This document shows positions 25,289 through 33,526 of a stretch of 64,000 nt of DNA, piece by piece. The notes beneath the pieces were generated by a model. The model made no database searches, was not told where the DNA came from, and saw nothing but the letters and a program-made list of their open reading frames with translations. The position numbers were made by a program, and so were the translations under genes. The stretch comes from Pseudooceanicola sp050897975 (GTDB lineage: Bacteria; Pseudomonadota; Alphaproteobacteria; Rhodobacterales; Rhodobacteraceae), in NCBI RefSeq assembly GCF_050897975.1, contig NZ_JBPAXY010000001.1:372001-436000 (forward strand). The letters run 5' to 3'. Position 1 is the stretch's first letter, and each line of letters opens with the position of its first letter.

Positions 25289-25340
25289 TCCCGCACCGCG
25301 CTTGCATCGGCGCGCGGGTCGGGCCCGCGCGCCCCTGCGA

Positions 25341-25811
25341 TCATTGGTAAACGATCTTCAGCACTTCGTAAGATTTTTCCCCGCCGGGCGTGCGCACCTC
25401 GACGGAATCCCCTTCGTCCTTGCCGATCAGGGCCCGGGCAATGGGCGACTTGATGTTCAGCAGGCCCTTTTCGATATTGGCCTCCTGTTCGCCCACGATC
25501 TGCCAGGTCTTTTCCTCGTCGGTGTCCTCGTCCACCAGGGTGACGGTGGCGCCGAACTTGATGCTGCCCGACAGGCTCTTGGGGTCGATCACCTCGGCCA
25601 GGCCCAGCAGGCTTTCGATTTCCTTGATCCGGCCCTCGATGAAGCTCTGCTTTTCGCGCGCGGAATGGTATTCGGCGTTTTCCGAAAGGTCGCCGTGCTC
25701 GCGCGCCTCGGCGATGGCGCGGATGATCTCGGGGCGTTCCACGGATTTCAGCTGTTTCAACTCGGCTTCAAGCTGCTGGAAGCCGCTGCGGGTCATCGGT
25801 ACTTTTTCCAT
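25341..25811 (-). CDS. greA: Transcript cleavage factor GreA
   Basis: Rescues backtracked RNA polymerase by stimulating cleavage of the transcript 3' end. The 156-residue length is standard. The N-terminal coiled coil carries the acidic tip in DLSENAEYHSAREKQ (about 41-55), and the C-terminal FKBP-like domain ends in GGEKSYEVLKI. The ATG at 25811 has a GGAGGG site; the longer in-frame version lacks one. A hairpin leader precedes it. Confidence 0.95.
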   Translation of the reverse strand: MEKVPMTRSGFQQLEAELKQLKSVERPEIIRAIAEAREHGDLSENAEYHSAREKQSFIEGRIKEIESLLGLAEVIDPKSLSGSIKFGATVTLVDEDTDEEKTWQIVGEQEANIEKGLLNIKSPIARALIGKDEGDSVEVRTPGGEKSYEVLKIVYQ

Positions 25812-25829
25812 TCGGCCCTCCATGGCACG

Positions 25830-25859
25830 GAGAAAGGGGCCTGCGAGGGCCCCTCTCTC
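25830..25859 (-). terminator. Hairpin between the VOC gene and greA
   Basis: On the minus strand a stem of GAGA plus AGGGGCC (one internal mismatch, loop of 6) ends in TTTCTC and lies just before the greA ribosome site. It may terminate the VOC transcript or be a structured greA leader. Confidence 0.5.
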
Positions 25860-25939
25860 TAATCTCGTCGGTCCGGCTACCTGACCCAATGCCACCGCCA
25901 TTTGCAAGCAAATTGCGGGACATGGCGGCGCGATGCAGC

Positions 25940-26338
25940 CTAGTGCTGATGCGAGGCCACTTCCCATTCGATGCCGTCATTGTCCAGAAAGCTGAAGCGC
26001 CGCCCCGCCCCCGTGGCGCCCTGCCCCGTGGCCCGGTGGTTGAAGGGTTCGAAGCCCGCATTGGCCACCCGCGCCTCGACCGCCTCGATCGCCTCTTCGG
26101 TCAGGACCGACAGCTGGTTCAGCATTCCACGCGTCCGGTATCGCGCCGGGCGCGGCGCATTCGGCCCGCCGAAGGTGAAGAGTGCAATATAGCTGTCAGA
26201 GGTGCCCACATGAACCGTGCGACCCACCTCGATGCCCGATCCCCGCCACTGCACCTCCCAGCCGAAGACGTTGCACAGCCAGTGGGCCGTGGCGTCGGGG
26301 TCGTCGACGGTGATGTTGGCGTGCTGCAAGCGGATCAT
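25940..26338 (-). CDS. VOC (glyoxalase/bleomycin-resistance) family protein
   Basis: A 132-residue single VOC-fold protein with two beta-alpha-beta-beta-beta repeats. It starts with IRLQHANITV (His6 is a likely metal ligand) and ends with DNDGIEWEVASHQH, including the usual second-repeat Glu. The substrate is unknown; the family includes glyoxalases, dioxygenases and antibiotic-sequestering proteins. The ATG at 26338 fits the family start; a longer frame begins with TTG at 26419 but would run through the likely promoter. It is divergent from soxR with a SoxR box between them, so it is probably induced by redox-cycling compounds. Confidence 0.78.
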   Translation of the reverse strand: MIRLQHANITVDDPDATAHWLCNVFGWEVQWRGSGIEVGRTVHVGTSDSYIALFTFGGPNAPRPARYRTRGMLNQLSVLTEEAIEAVEARVANAGFEPFNHRATGQGATGAGRRFSFLDNDGIEWEVASHQH

Positions 26339-26428
26339 GTCCTTTGTCCTGTCTTTCTCTTGGTCTTTGTCTGGGTCTTGGCGGTGGCTCTGTCGGCGAC
26401 TGAATTTCACCTTGGCCAATCCTGACAG

Positions 26429-26444
26429 CTAAAGTAAACTTCAG
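26429..26444 (-). promoter_or_regulatory. SoxR box in the soxR / VOC divergent promoter
   Basis: On the minus strand CCTGAAGTTTACTTTAGC (26445-26428) matches the E. coli SoxR box CCTCAAGTTTACTTGAGG at 15 of 18 positions; the inner CTGAAGT-TT-ACTTTAG arms differ by one base from a perfect palindrome. It lies within a 19-nt spacer between TTGCCC (26449-26444) and CAGGAT (26424-26419), the over-long spacing typical of MerR-family activated promoters reading toward the VOC gene. It also lies 15 nt before the soxR ATG, so autoregulation is likely. Confidence 0.8.
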
Positions 26445-26459
26445 GGCAAGAGGAAAGAA

Positions 26460-26975
26460 ATGCGCAAACCCAATGAGATACGGAGACCCGCCCGGCGTGA
26501 CGGCCTGTCCATCGGCGCCATGGCCGCGCGCACCGGCCTGGCCGTCTCGGCGATCCGCTATTACGAGACCGAGGGGCTGATCGCCCCCTGGCGCAACGAG
26601 GCCGGGCAGCGCCGCTATGACCGGGCCGACATCCGCCGCCTGTCCTTCGTGCTGATCGCCCAGGGCCTGGGGGCCTCGATCGCCGAGATCCGCGCCCAGC
26701 TGGCCGCCCTGCCCCGGGGCCGCACCCCCACAGCCGCCGACTGGCGCCGCCTGTCGGCGCAGTACCGCGCCGACCTGGACCGGCGCATCGCCCAGCTGAC
26801 CCGCCTGCGCGACGATCTGGACGGCTGCATCGGCTGCGGTTGCCTCTCGCTTGAGCGGTGCAGCCTTTACAACCCGGGCGACCGGGCCGCCCGCCTGGGC
26901 AGCGGGCCGCGGTATCTGCTGGGCGACAGCCCCGACGATACGGTCGAAAACGCGAGCGATAACAGTCCGTCCTGA
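26460..26975 (+). CDS. soxR: Redox-sensing transcription activator SoxR
   Basis: MerR-family regulator activated by oxidation of a [2Fe-2S] cluster. The 171-residue protein has a winged helix-turn-helix (about 16-65, with IRYYETEGLIAP), a dimerising coiled coil, and the cluster motif with Cys123, Cys126, Cys128 and Cys134 (CIGCGCLSLERC), followed by the NPGD segment seen in E. coli SoxR. All four ligands are present. There is no soxS nearby; in most bacteria outside enterics SoxR acts directly on target genes, and the divergent VOC gene is the obvious candidate. Confidence 0.93.
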   Translation: MRKPNEIRRPARRDGLSIGAMAARTGLAVSAIRYYETEGLIAPWRNEAGQRRYDRADIRRLSFVLIAQGLGASIAEIRAQLAALPRGRTPTAADWRRLSAQYRADLDRRIAQLTRLRDDLDGCIGCGCLSLERCSLYNPGDRAARLGSGPRYLLGDSPDDTVENASDNSPS

Positions 26976-27022
26976 CGCATCGTTGCAATTGACCCTCCCC
27001 TGGGGAAAGGGCTAACGATGCG
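26976..27022 (+). terminator. Large hairpin after soxR / leader of the ETF-QO gene
   Basis: CGCATCGTT (26976-26984) and AACGATGCG (27014-27022) form a perfect 9-bp stem that starts at the base after the soxR stop codon. Inside, CCCTCCCC and GGGGAAAGGG can pair further. No T tract follows, so it is not a textbook terminator. Confidence 0.5.
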
Positions 27023-27039
27023 AAAGAATATTTCACAGT

Positions 27040-27054
27040 CCGGGTCAAACCCGG
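27040..27054 (+). promoter_or_regulatory. Small hairpin in the ETF-QO leader
   Basis: CCGGGT and ACCCGG form a perfect 6-bp stem with loop CAA, 36 nt before the ATG. With the larger hairpin at 26976-27022 it makes the ETF-QO upstream region unusually structured. Confidence 0.4.
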
Positions 27055-27090
27055 GCCCAATGCAAAGCCACGCCGACGGGGAAGCCAAAA

Positions 27091-28734
27091 ATGTCCGAGA
27101 CGCAACGCGAAACGATGGAATATGACGTGGTCATCGTCGGGGCCGGCCCCGCTGGCCTGTCCGCCGCCATCCGTCTGAAACAGCTCGACGCCGACCTCGA
27201 GGTCGTGGTTCTGGAAAAGGGCTCGGAAGTGGGTGCGCACATCCTGTCGGGCGCCGTTCTGGACCCCTGTGGCCTGAACGCGCTGATCCCTGACTGGAAG
27301 GAAAAGGGCGCGCCCCTGAACACCCCCGTCAAGGACGACAACTTCTACATGCTGGGCGAAGCGGGCCAGGTGCGCGTGCCCAACTTCCCCATGCCGCCGC
27401 TGATGAACAACCACGGCAACTACATCGTCTCGATGGGCAATGTCTGCCGCTGGATGGCGGAACAGGCCGAAGAGCTGGGGGTCGAGATCTTCCCCGGCAT
27501 GGCCTGCTCGGAAATCGTCTATGACGGCGACGTGGTGAAGGGTGTCGTGGCGGGCGAGTTCGGCCGCAACCCCGACGGGACCGAGGGCCCGGGCTATGAG
27601 CCGGGGATGGAGCTGCACGGCAAATACGTCTTCATCTCGGAAGGGGTGCGCGGGTCGCTGGCGAAAGAGCTGATCAACAAATACGAGCTGTCGAAGGGCC
27701 ATGAGCCGCAGAAGTTCGGCATCGGCATGAAAGAGATCTGGGAGATCGACCCGGCCAAGCACAAGGAGGGGTCGGTGACCCACACCATGGGCTGGCCGCT
27801 GAACGCCAACGCCGGCGGCGGGTCCTTCATCTACCACATCGAGAACAACCAGGTGTACATCGGCTTTGTGGTGCACCTGAACTACAAGAACCCCTACCTC
27901 TTCCCCTACATGGAATTCCAGCGCTTCAAGCACCATCCGATGGTGGCCGAGCTGCTGGAGGGCGGCAAGCGCGTCGCCTATGGCGCCCGTGCCATCTCCG
28001 AGGGGGGTTACCAGTCGATGCCGAAGATGACCGTGCCGGGCGCCGCCCTGCTGGGTTGCTCGGTCGGCATGGTCAACGTGCCGCGCATCAAGGGCAACCA
28101 TAACGCCATGCTCTCGGGCAAGGCCGCGGCCGAGGCCGCCTTCGAGGCGCTGAAAGCGGGCCGTTCGGGCGATGAGCTGACGTCCTACGAGGACGAGGTG
28201 CGCAAAGGCGCCATCGGCAAGGATCTGAAGAAGGTCCGCAACGTGAAGCCGCTGTGGTCCAAATACGGCCTGACCGCCAGCCTGGCGCTTGGCGGGATGG
28301 ACATGTGGACCAACACCCTGGGCTTCTCTCTGCTGGGCACGCTGAAGCACGGCAAGACCGATGCCGAGGCCACCGAAGAGGCCAGCAAGCACAAGCCGAT
28401 CGACTATCCCAAGCCCGACGGCAAGATCAGCTTCGACCGGCTGACCAACGTCTCCTTCGCGGCCACCAACCACGAGGAAAGCCAGCCCTGCCACCTGAAG
28501 CTGGCCGACCCCGACCTGCCGATCCGGGAAAACCTGCCGAAATACGCGGGCCCCTCGGCGCGCTACTGCCCGGCGGGCGTCTACGAGTTCATCGGCGAGG
28601 GAGAGGACCTGCGATTCCAGGTCAACTTCCAGAACTGCGTGCACTGCAAGACCTGCGACATCAAGGATCCGGCCCAGAACATCAACTGGACCACGCCCCA
28701 GGGCGGCGACGGGCCGAACTATCCCAATATGTAA
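27091..28734 (+). CDS. Electron-transfer flavoprotein-ubiquinone oxidoreductase
   Basis: Membrane-associated FAD and [4Fe-4S] enzyme that passes electrons from acyl-CoA and other dehydrogenases, via ETF, to ubiquinone. The 547-residue length is standard. The FAD-binding motif VGAGPAGLSAA begins near residue 16. Cluster cysteines are Cys493 (RYCPAG) and Cys516, Cys519, Cys522 (CVHCKTC) in the C-terminal ferredoxin-like domain. The gene is monocistronic with a strong terminator and has a structured leader. The acyl-CoA dehydrogenase at 36414 is a plausible electron source. Confidence 0.94.
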   Translation: MSETQRETMEYDVVIVGAGPAGLSAAIRLKQLDADLEVVVLEKGSEVGAHILSGAVLDPCGLNALIPDWKEKGAPLNTPVKDDNFYMLGEAGQVRVPNFPMPPLMNNHGNYIVSMGNVCRWMAEQAEELGVEIFPGMACSEIVYDGDVVKGVVAGEFGRNPDGTEGPGYEPGMELHGKYVFISEGVRGSLAKELINKYELSKGHEPQKFGIGMKEIWEIDPAKHKEGSVTHTMGWPLNANAGGGSFIYHIENNQVYIGFVVHLNYKNPYLFPYMEFQRFKHHPMVAELLEGGKRVAYGARAISEGGYQSMPKMTVPGAALLGCSVGMVNVPRIKGNHNAMLSGKAAAEAAFEALKAGRSGDELTSYEDEVRKGAIGKDLKKVRNVKPLWSKYGLTASLALGGMDMWTNTLGFSLLGTLKHGKTDAEATEEASKHKPIDYPKPDGKISFDRLTNVSFAATNHEESQPCHLKLADPDLPIRENLPKYAGPSARYCPAGVYEFIGEGEDLRFQVNFQNCVHCKTCDIKDPAQNINWTTPQGGDGPNYPNM

Positions 28735-28758
28735 ACTTTGTGCGAGATGTCTCGCCAA

Positions 28759-28783
28759 GCGGGGCGCCCATCGGGCGCCCCGC
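28759..28783 (+). terminator. Terminator after the ETF-QO gene
   Basis: A perfect 11-bp stem (GCGGGGCGCCC/GGGCGCCCCGC) with a 3-nt loop, 24 nt after the stop, followed by ATTGCTTTC. Confidence 0.75.
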
Positions 28784-28845
28784 ATTGCTTTCACGCGCCC
28801 CCCCTTCTAGTCTGAGGCCCTAGCTTGTCTCTGGGAGGGGTCGCC

Positions 28846-30549
28846 ATGTCCGGCTTCACACGTTCCGTTTCGCTGTCCGCGCTGGCCCTGGCCACGCTGC
28901 TGCCCCTGCCCGTGCTGGCGGCGGATCTGGCGGGGAACTATCTGGCGGCCCGTCAGGCGCGGCTTGGCGCGGATTACGACGCGGCGATCCATTACTACAC
29001 CCGGGCCCTGGGCGATGAGCCGCGCGAACCGCTTCTGCTGGACGGGCTGATCCTGTCGCAGGTCTCGGCCGGGATCGTCGATGCCGCCGTCAGCCCGGCG
29101 CAGCGGCTGGATTCCCTGGGCGTGGACAGCCAGGTCGGACATATGGCCCTGATCGTCGATGCGGTGACGCGCGGCGACTATGCCGCCGTGCTGGAGCGTG
29201 TCGCGCAGAACCGCGCCATCGGCCCGCTGGTCGACGGCCTTCTGGCCGCCTGGATGGAGCTGGGCCAGGGCAACATGGGCGCCGCGCTAGAGCGCTTCGA
29301 TACCGTGGCCGAGGAACCCGGCCTGGCGCGCTTTGCCCGCTATCACAAGGCGCTGGCCCTGTCCTTCGTCGGTGATTTCGAGGGGGCCGAGGCGCTTTAC
29401 GCGGGCGATGGCGAAACCCCGGTGCAGATGACCCGCCGCAGCGTGCTGGCCCGGGTCGAGGCCCTGTCGCAGCTGGACCGCAACGCCGGCGCGCTGACCC
29501 TGCTGGGCAATATCTTCGGCTCGGATCCGGGCACCGAGATCCAGGATCTGCGCGACCGCCTGGCGGCGGGCGAGACCCTGCCCAACACCCATGTCACCTC
29601 TGTCGCCGATGGCGTGGCCGAGGTCTTCTATTCCGTCGGCGCCGCCCTGCAACAGGAAACCGCCGAGGCCTACACCCTGCTCTACGCCCGGGTCGCCACT
29701 GCCCTGCGCCCCGACCATGTGGACGCGATCCTGCTGTCGGGCGAGCTGCTGGAAGACCTGGACCGCCCCGAGCTGGCCACCCGCGCCTATCGCGCCGTGC
29801 CGCGCGACAATCCCAATTTCTACCTGGCCGAACTGGGCCGCGCCACCGCCCTGCGCCGCGCGGGCCGCGAGGATGCGGCGATCGAGGTGCTGGACCAGCT
29901 GGCCGATGCCTTCCCCACCCTGCCCAAGATCCAGGCCTCACGCGGGGATCACTACCGCTGGCAGGGCCGCCACAGGGAGGCGGTGCAGGCCTATGGCGCC
30001 GCGCTGGACCTTTACAGCGGCGAGGACCCGTCGAAATGGTTCGTCTTCTACGCCCGCGGCATGAGCCAGGAACGGCTGGACAACTGGCCCGAGGCCGAGG
30101 CCGATTTCCGCGCTGCCCTGGCCCTGAACCCCGATCAGCCGAACCTGCTGAACTATCTCGGCTATGCCATGGTCGAGAAGGGCCAGAACCTGGACGAAGC
30201 CCTGACGATGATCGAACGCGCGGTCGAGCTGGACAGCTCGTCGGGCTATATCGTCGACAGCCTGGGCTGGGCCTTCTACCAGCTGGGCCGCTATGACGAG
30301 GCGGTCGAGCAGATGGAACGCGCCGCCGAGCTGATGCCGGTGGACCCGGTGGTCAACGACCACCTGGGCGATGTCTACTGGAAGGTGGGCCGCACCCGCG
30401 AGGCGCAGTTCCAATGGGCCCGCGCCCTGTCCTTCGATCCCGAAGAGGCCGAGGCCGACCGCATCCGGCGCAAGATGGCCGCAGGGCTGGACGCCGTGCT
30501 GGCGGAAGAGCAGAAGGGCATGGAAACGGTCGCCGCCGACGGCGGCTGA
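28846..30549 (+). CDS. Periplasmic TPR-repeat protein
   Basis: A 567-residue protein with a Sec signal peptide (1-25, cleavage near VLA-AD) and tetratricopeptide repeats over most of its length; the clearest are in the C-terminal 180 residues (for example the NPDQPNLLNYLGYAMVEKG unit). The mature protein is probably periplasmic and helical, acting as a protein-protein scaffold. The ATG at 28846 has GGGAGGGG upstream and begins the signal peptide. It is followed by ispE after 39 nt, so the two are probably cotranscribed, though no functional link is evident. Confidence 0.8.
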   Translation: MSGFTRSVSLSALALATLLPLPVLAADLAGNYLAARQARLGADYDAAIHYYTRALGDEPREPLLLDGLILSQVSAGIVDAAVSPAQRLDSLGVDSQVGHMALIVDAVTRGDYAAVLERVAQNRAIGPLVDGLLAAWMELGQGNMGAALERFDTVAEEPGLARFARYHKALALSFVGDFEGAEALYAGDGETPVQMTRRSVLARVEALSQLDRNAGALTLLGNIFGSDPGTEIQDLRDRLAAGETLPNTHVTSVADGVAEVFYSVGAALQQETAEAYTLLYARVATALRPDHVDAILLSGELLEDLDRPELATRAYRAVPRDNPNFYLAELGRATALRRAGREDAAIEVLDQLADAFPTLPKIQASRGDHYRWQGRHREAVQAYGAALDLYSGEDPSKWFVFYARGMSQERLDNWPEAEADFRAALALNPDQPNLLNYLGYAMVEKGQNLDEALTMIERAVELDSSSGYIVDSLGWAFYQLGRYDEAVEQMERAAELMPVDPVVNDHLGDVYWKVGRTREAQFQWARALSFDPEEAEADRIRRKMAAGLDAVLAEEQKGMETVAADGG

Positions 30550-30588
30550 TCTGCCCACCCTGCCCGCTTACGGCTGCCCGAGGCCTCG

Positions 30589-31434
30589 ATGACCCAGACC
30601 GACACCGCCGCCGCCGGGCCCATGCTGCTGGCGCCCGCCAAGGTGAACCTTTCGCTGCATGTGACGGGCCAGCGGCCCGACGGCTATCACCTGCTTGATT
30701 CGCTGGTGGTCTTCGCCGATCTGGGCGACCGGCTGTCGGTGACCCCCGCCGATGCCTATTCCCTGACCGTTTCCGGCCCCCGCGCCGCGGGCGTGCCGGT
30801 GGATGACGGCAACCTGTGCCTGCGCGCCGCGCGGATGGCCGGGCGGCCCGTGGCCATCGCGCTGGAAAAGCATCTGCCCAATCAGGCGGGCATCGGTGGC
30901 GGCTCGTCCGATGCGGCCTGCGTGCTGCGCGCGCTGGCGGCCCTGGGCGTGCCCCTGCCCGAGCACCCCGAACGCCTGGGCGCCGATCTGCCCGTCTGCC
31001 TGGCGGCCCGCGCCGCGCGGATGCAGGGCCTGGGTGAGGTGGTGACGCCGCTGACCGGCCTGCCGCCTCTGCCCGCCCTGCTGGTCAATCCCGGCCGCCC
31101 CGTGGCCACGCCCGCCGTCTTCAAACGGCTGGAAAAGCGCGACAATCCCCCCATGGGCGCAGTCCCGGTCGATCTGGCCACCCCCGCCGATGTCGCCACT
31201 TGGCTGGCCAGCACCCGCAACGACCTGGAGGCCCCGGCCCTGGCGCTGGAGCCCGCCATCGGTGCCGTTCTGGGCGCGCTGGCCTCTCTGCCCGGCTGCC
31301 TGATCGCGCGCATGTCGGGCTCTGGCGCCAGCTGCTTTGCCCTCTTCCCCGACCGCGCCACAGCGGTGGAGGCAGGCCGGATGCTGCGCGCAGCAGAGCC
31401 CGGCTGGTGGGTCGTCGACACCACTTTGAGCTAG
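30589..31434 (+). CDS. ispE: 4-diphosphocytidyl-2-C-methyl-D-erythritol kinase
   Basis: GHMP kinase of the non-mevalonate (MEP) isoprenoid pathway, 281 residues. It carries the substrate-contacting Lys in LAPAKVNLSLHV, the ATP loop NQAGIGGGSSDAA (about 97-109), and a C-terminal SGSGASCFALF. The pathway supplies precursors for the polyprenyl synthase encoded at 23161. GAGG lies 5 nt before the ATG. Confidence 0.93.
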   Translation: MTQTDTAAAGPMLLAPAKVNLSLHVTGQRPDGYHLLDSLVVFADLGDRLSVTPADAYSLTVSGPRAAGVPVDDGNLCLRAARMAGRPVAIALEKHLPNQAGIGGGSSDAACVLRALAALGVPLPEHPERLGADLPVCLAARAARMQGLGEVVTPLTGLPPLPALLVNPGRPVATPAVFKRLEKRDNPPMGAVPVDLATPADVATWLASTRNDLEAPALALEPAIGAVLGALASLPGCLIARMSGSGASCFALFPDRATAVEAGRMLRAAEPGWWVVDTTLS

Positions 31435-31440
31435 GCAAAG

Positions 31441-31500
31441 AAGGGCCCGCGCGGGTCCGGCCTTGCGCAAGGCTCCGCCGATGCGCCGCGCGGGCGCTTT
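31441..31500 (+). terminator. Nested hairpin structure after ispE
   Basis: GCCCGCGCGG (31445-31454) pairs with CCGCGCGGGC (31486-31495), extended by a few bases past one mismatch. Its loop contains a second perfect palindrome, GCCTTGCGCAAGGC (31460-31473). The outer stem ends in CTTTG. It is probably the ispE terminator, although unusually elaborate. Confidence 0.5.
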
Positions 31501-31557
31501 GCCGATCGGCAGGGCTGGCTTAATGCCTTGGTAACCGAGTTTACCGGAGCCTGGCCC

Positions 31558-32040
31558 ATGCGCCCCCTCACCACCCTGTCCCTGGTTTTCGCCTGCCTTC
31601 TGCCCCTTGCCGCCTGTAGCACGCCCGAACCCGAAGCGCCCATGCTGGCCTTCCGCGATCCGGCGCCGCTCTACCCCAACGAGACGCCCGAACTGCGCGG
31701 GCTGATCGAGCAATATGCGGCGGAATACGAAGTGCCGGTGACCCTGGTGCAACGGGTGGTGATCCGCGAAAGCACCCATCGGCCCGAGGCCCGCAACGGC
31801 CCCTATTACGGGCTGATGCAGATCCTGCCCGCCACTGCCCGGTCCATGGGCTTCTCGGGCCAGGCGGGGGACCTGCTGGATGCCGAGACCAACCTGAAAT
31901 ACGCGGTGAAATACCTGCGCGGCGCCTGGCTCTTGTCCGATGGCGACGAGGCGACGGCGGTGAAATGGTACGCCCGCGGCTACTACTACGAGGCCAAGCG
32001 CCAGGACATGCTGGTCGAGACCGGCCTGCGGAGCGAGTAA
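31558..32040 (+). CDS. Lytic transglycosylase lipoprotein (SLT domain)
   Basis: A 160-residue lipoprotein that cleaves peptidoglycan glycan strands. Residues 1-19 are a lipoprotein signal with lipobox LAAC (Cys20). The SLT domain has the catalytic Glu71 (RES), followed by YYGLMQILPATA (83-94), which is the hallmark of this fold. It is compact, with little beyond the catalytic domain. The ATG at 31558 begins the signal peptide; an in-frame start 30 nt earlier would mask it. Confidence 0.88.
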   Translation: MRPLTTLSLVFACLLPLAACSTPEPEAPMLAFRDPAPLYPNETPELRGLIEQYAAEYEVPVTLVQRVVIRESTHRPEARNGPYYGLMQILPATARSMGFSGQAGDLLDAETNLKYAVKYLRGAWLLSDGDEATAVKWYARGYYYEAKRQDMLVETGLRSE

Positions 32041-32049
32041 CGCCCCCTA

Positions 32050-32670
32050 TCAGCCTTCGATCAAGGTCTGGGCCCGGGCCAGGTCCTCGGGCGTGTTGAT
32101 GTTGAAAAACGGGTCCAGGCCCGGCGCGGCAAACTCCACCGCCCGGGCGCCTCGGCTTTCCGCCCAGCCCATCATCCGCCGCTGCCCGGCCTGAAGCGCG
32201 CCGCGCAGATCCTCGGCCAGGGTCACGGGCCAAAGGGCACAGGTGGGATGCAGGCGCATTTCGCCCGTGGCATCCCGGCTTTGCGCCAGAACCGGCCCCG
32301 GGTGCCCCTCAGCGGCCATCAGCAGGCGCGGCACGAAATCTCCGGGCAGGAAGGGCAGATCGCCCGCGATGGTAAAGACCCGCTCGGCGCCCAGCCCGGC
32401 GGCCCAGTCCAGCGCCGCCAGGACGCCCGCCAGGGGCCCGGGGCGGTCGGGCACCCCTTCGGGCAGGTGATCGGGCACGATCAGCAACCCGAAGCGGTCC
32501 AGCCGCGCCGGATCGCCATTGGCGTTCAGCGCCAGATGCGACAGCTGCGGCTCGACCCGGTCGATCACATGCGACAGCAGCGGACGGCCCGCCAGCGGCA
32601 GAAGGGCCTTCTCGCGCCCCTCCATGCGGCGCGACAACCCGCCCGCCAGGATCAGCCCGGGCAGCATCAT
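32050..32670 (-). CDS. mobA: Molybdenum cofactor guanylyltransferase
   Basis: Adds GMP to molybdopterin to make MGD for DMSO-reductase-type enzymes. The 206-residue protein has the nucleotide-binding motif LILAGGLSRRM (6-16), GPLAG in the middle and the metal site GDLPF. It is convergent with the transglycosylase gene and divergent from azlC. Other cofactor genes of the window lie far away (moaB at 45993, moaDE at 60682). ATG codons at 32670 and 32667 are both possible. Confidence 0.88.
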   Translation of the reverse strand: MMLPGLILAGGLSRRMEGREKALLPLAGRPLLSHVIDRVEPQLSHLALNANGDPARLDRFGLLIVPDHLPEGVPDRPGPLAGVLAALDWAAGLGAERVFTIAGDLPFLPGDFVPRLLMAAEGHPGPVLAQSRDATGEMRLHPTCALWPVTLAEDLRGALQAGQRRMMGWAESRGARAVEFAAPGLDPFFNINTPEDLARAQTLIEG

Positions 32671-32791
32671 GCGCCGCCCCCGGGGCCGTCATGACCCGGT
32701 CTGCCTCCGTCCATACCGGAAGATGAGGAATATGCGTTGTGCATGTATCTCGGATTGCCTCTTGCCGGGTTGCCGGGTAGCGATACGTCCC

Positions 32792-33526
32792 ATGACAGCC
32801 TATGCCGAAACCCCCTCTCCCGCCAGCACCCGCGCGACCTTCTTCCAGGGGATGCGCGACGGCGCCCCCTTCCTGTTGGTCGTCGGGCCCTTCGCCATGC
32901 TCTTTGGCGTCGTCGCCTCCGAGGCCGGGCTGAAGGTCTACGAGGCGCTGGTCTATTCCATCGCCGTCATCGCGGGCGCCTCGCAATTCGCCTCGCTGCA
33001 ACTGCTGCGCGACGGGGCGCCGGTGGCGGTGGCGCTGATCTCAGCCCTGGCGGTGAACCTGCGCATGGCGATGTATTCCGCCTCGCTGACCCCGCATATC
33101 GGCGCGGCCCCCCTGTGGCAGCGGGCGCTGGCCGCCTATTTCCTGGTGGACCAGAGCTATGCCTGTTCGGTCATCGCCTTCGAGAAACACCGCGACTGGT
33201 CGGTGGCGCAGAAGGTGGGGTATTTCTTCGGGGTGATCATCCCGATCTGCCCCTTCTGGTATGTCTTCACCGTGGTCGGCGCCATGGTCGGCTCGACCAT
33301 CCCGCCGGAACTGGCGCTGGATTTCGCCCTGCCGATCACCTTCATCGCCATGGTGGCGCCGATGCTGCGCTCTGTCGCCCATCTGGCGGCCTGTGGCGTG
33401 GCCATCGCCCTGGCGCTGATCTTTGCCGGGCTGCCCTATAACCTGGGTCTGCTGATCGCCGCCCTGGCGGGCATGATGACCGGCGCCGCGATCGAGAAAC
33501 GCGCCCAGACGGAGGCCAGCGCATGA
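32792..33526 (+). CDS. azlC: AzlC family amino-acid exporter, large subunit
   Basis: Inner-membrane protein of 244 residues with about seven hydrophobic segments, of the AzlC (branched-chain amino-acid export) family. The N-terminal GMRDGAPFLLVVGPFAMLFG segment is typical. It overlaps azlD by 4 nt (ATGA), consistent with a two-subunit transporter. Proteins of this family export branched-chain amino acids or analogues. Confidence 0.88.
   Translation: MTAYAETPSPASTRATFFQGMRDGAPFLLVVGPFAMLFGVVASEAGLKVYEALVYSIAVIAGASQFASLQLLRDGAPVAVALISALAVNLRMAMYSASLTPHIGAAPLWQRALAAYFLVDQSYACSVIAFEKHRDWSVAQKVGYFFGVIIPICPFWYVFTVVGAMVGSTIPPELALDFALPITFIAMVAPMLRSVAHLAACGVAIALALIFAGLPYNLGLLIAALAGMMTGAAIEKRAQTEASA

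Noticed and set aside
26338..26419. Longer VOC protein starting at TTG 26419
   Set aside because: The extra 27 residues are charged and unlike the family, there is no ribosome site, and the segment lies directly downstream of the SoxR-controlled promoter as a leader.
26407..28794. A minus-strand open frame of about 800 codons
   Set aside because: It is antisense to soxR and the ETF-QO gene, both of which have complete cofactor motifs.
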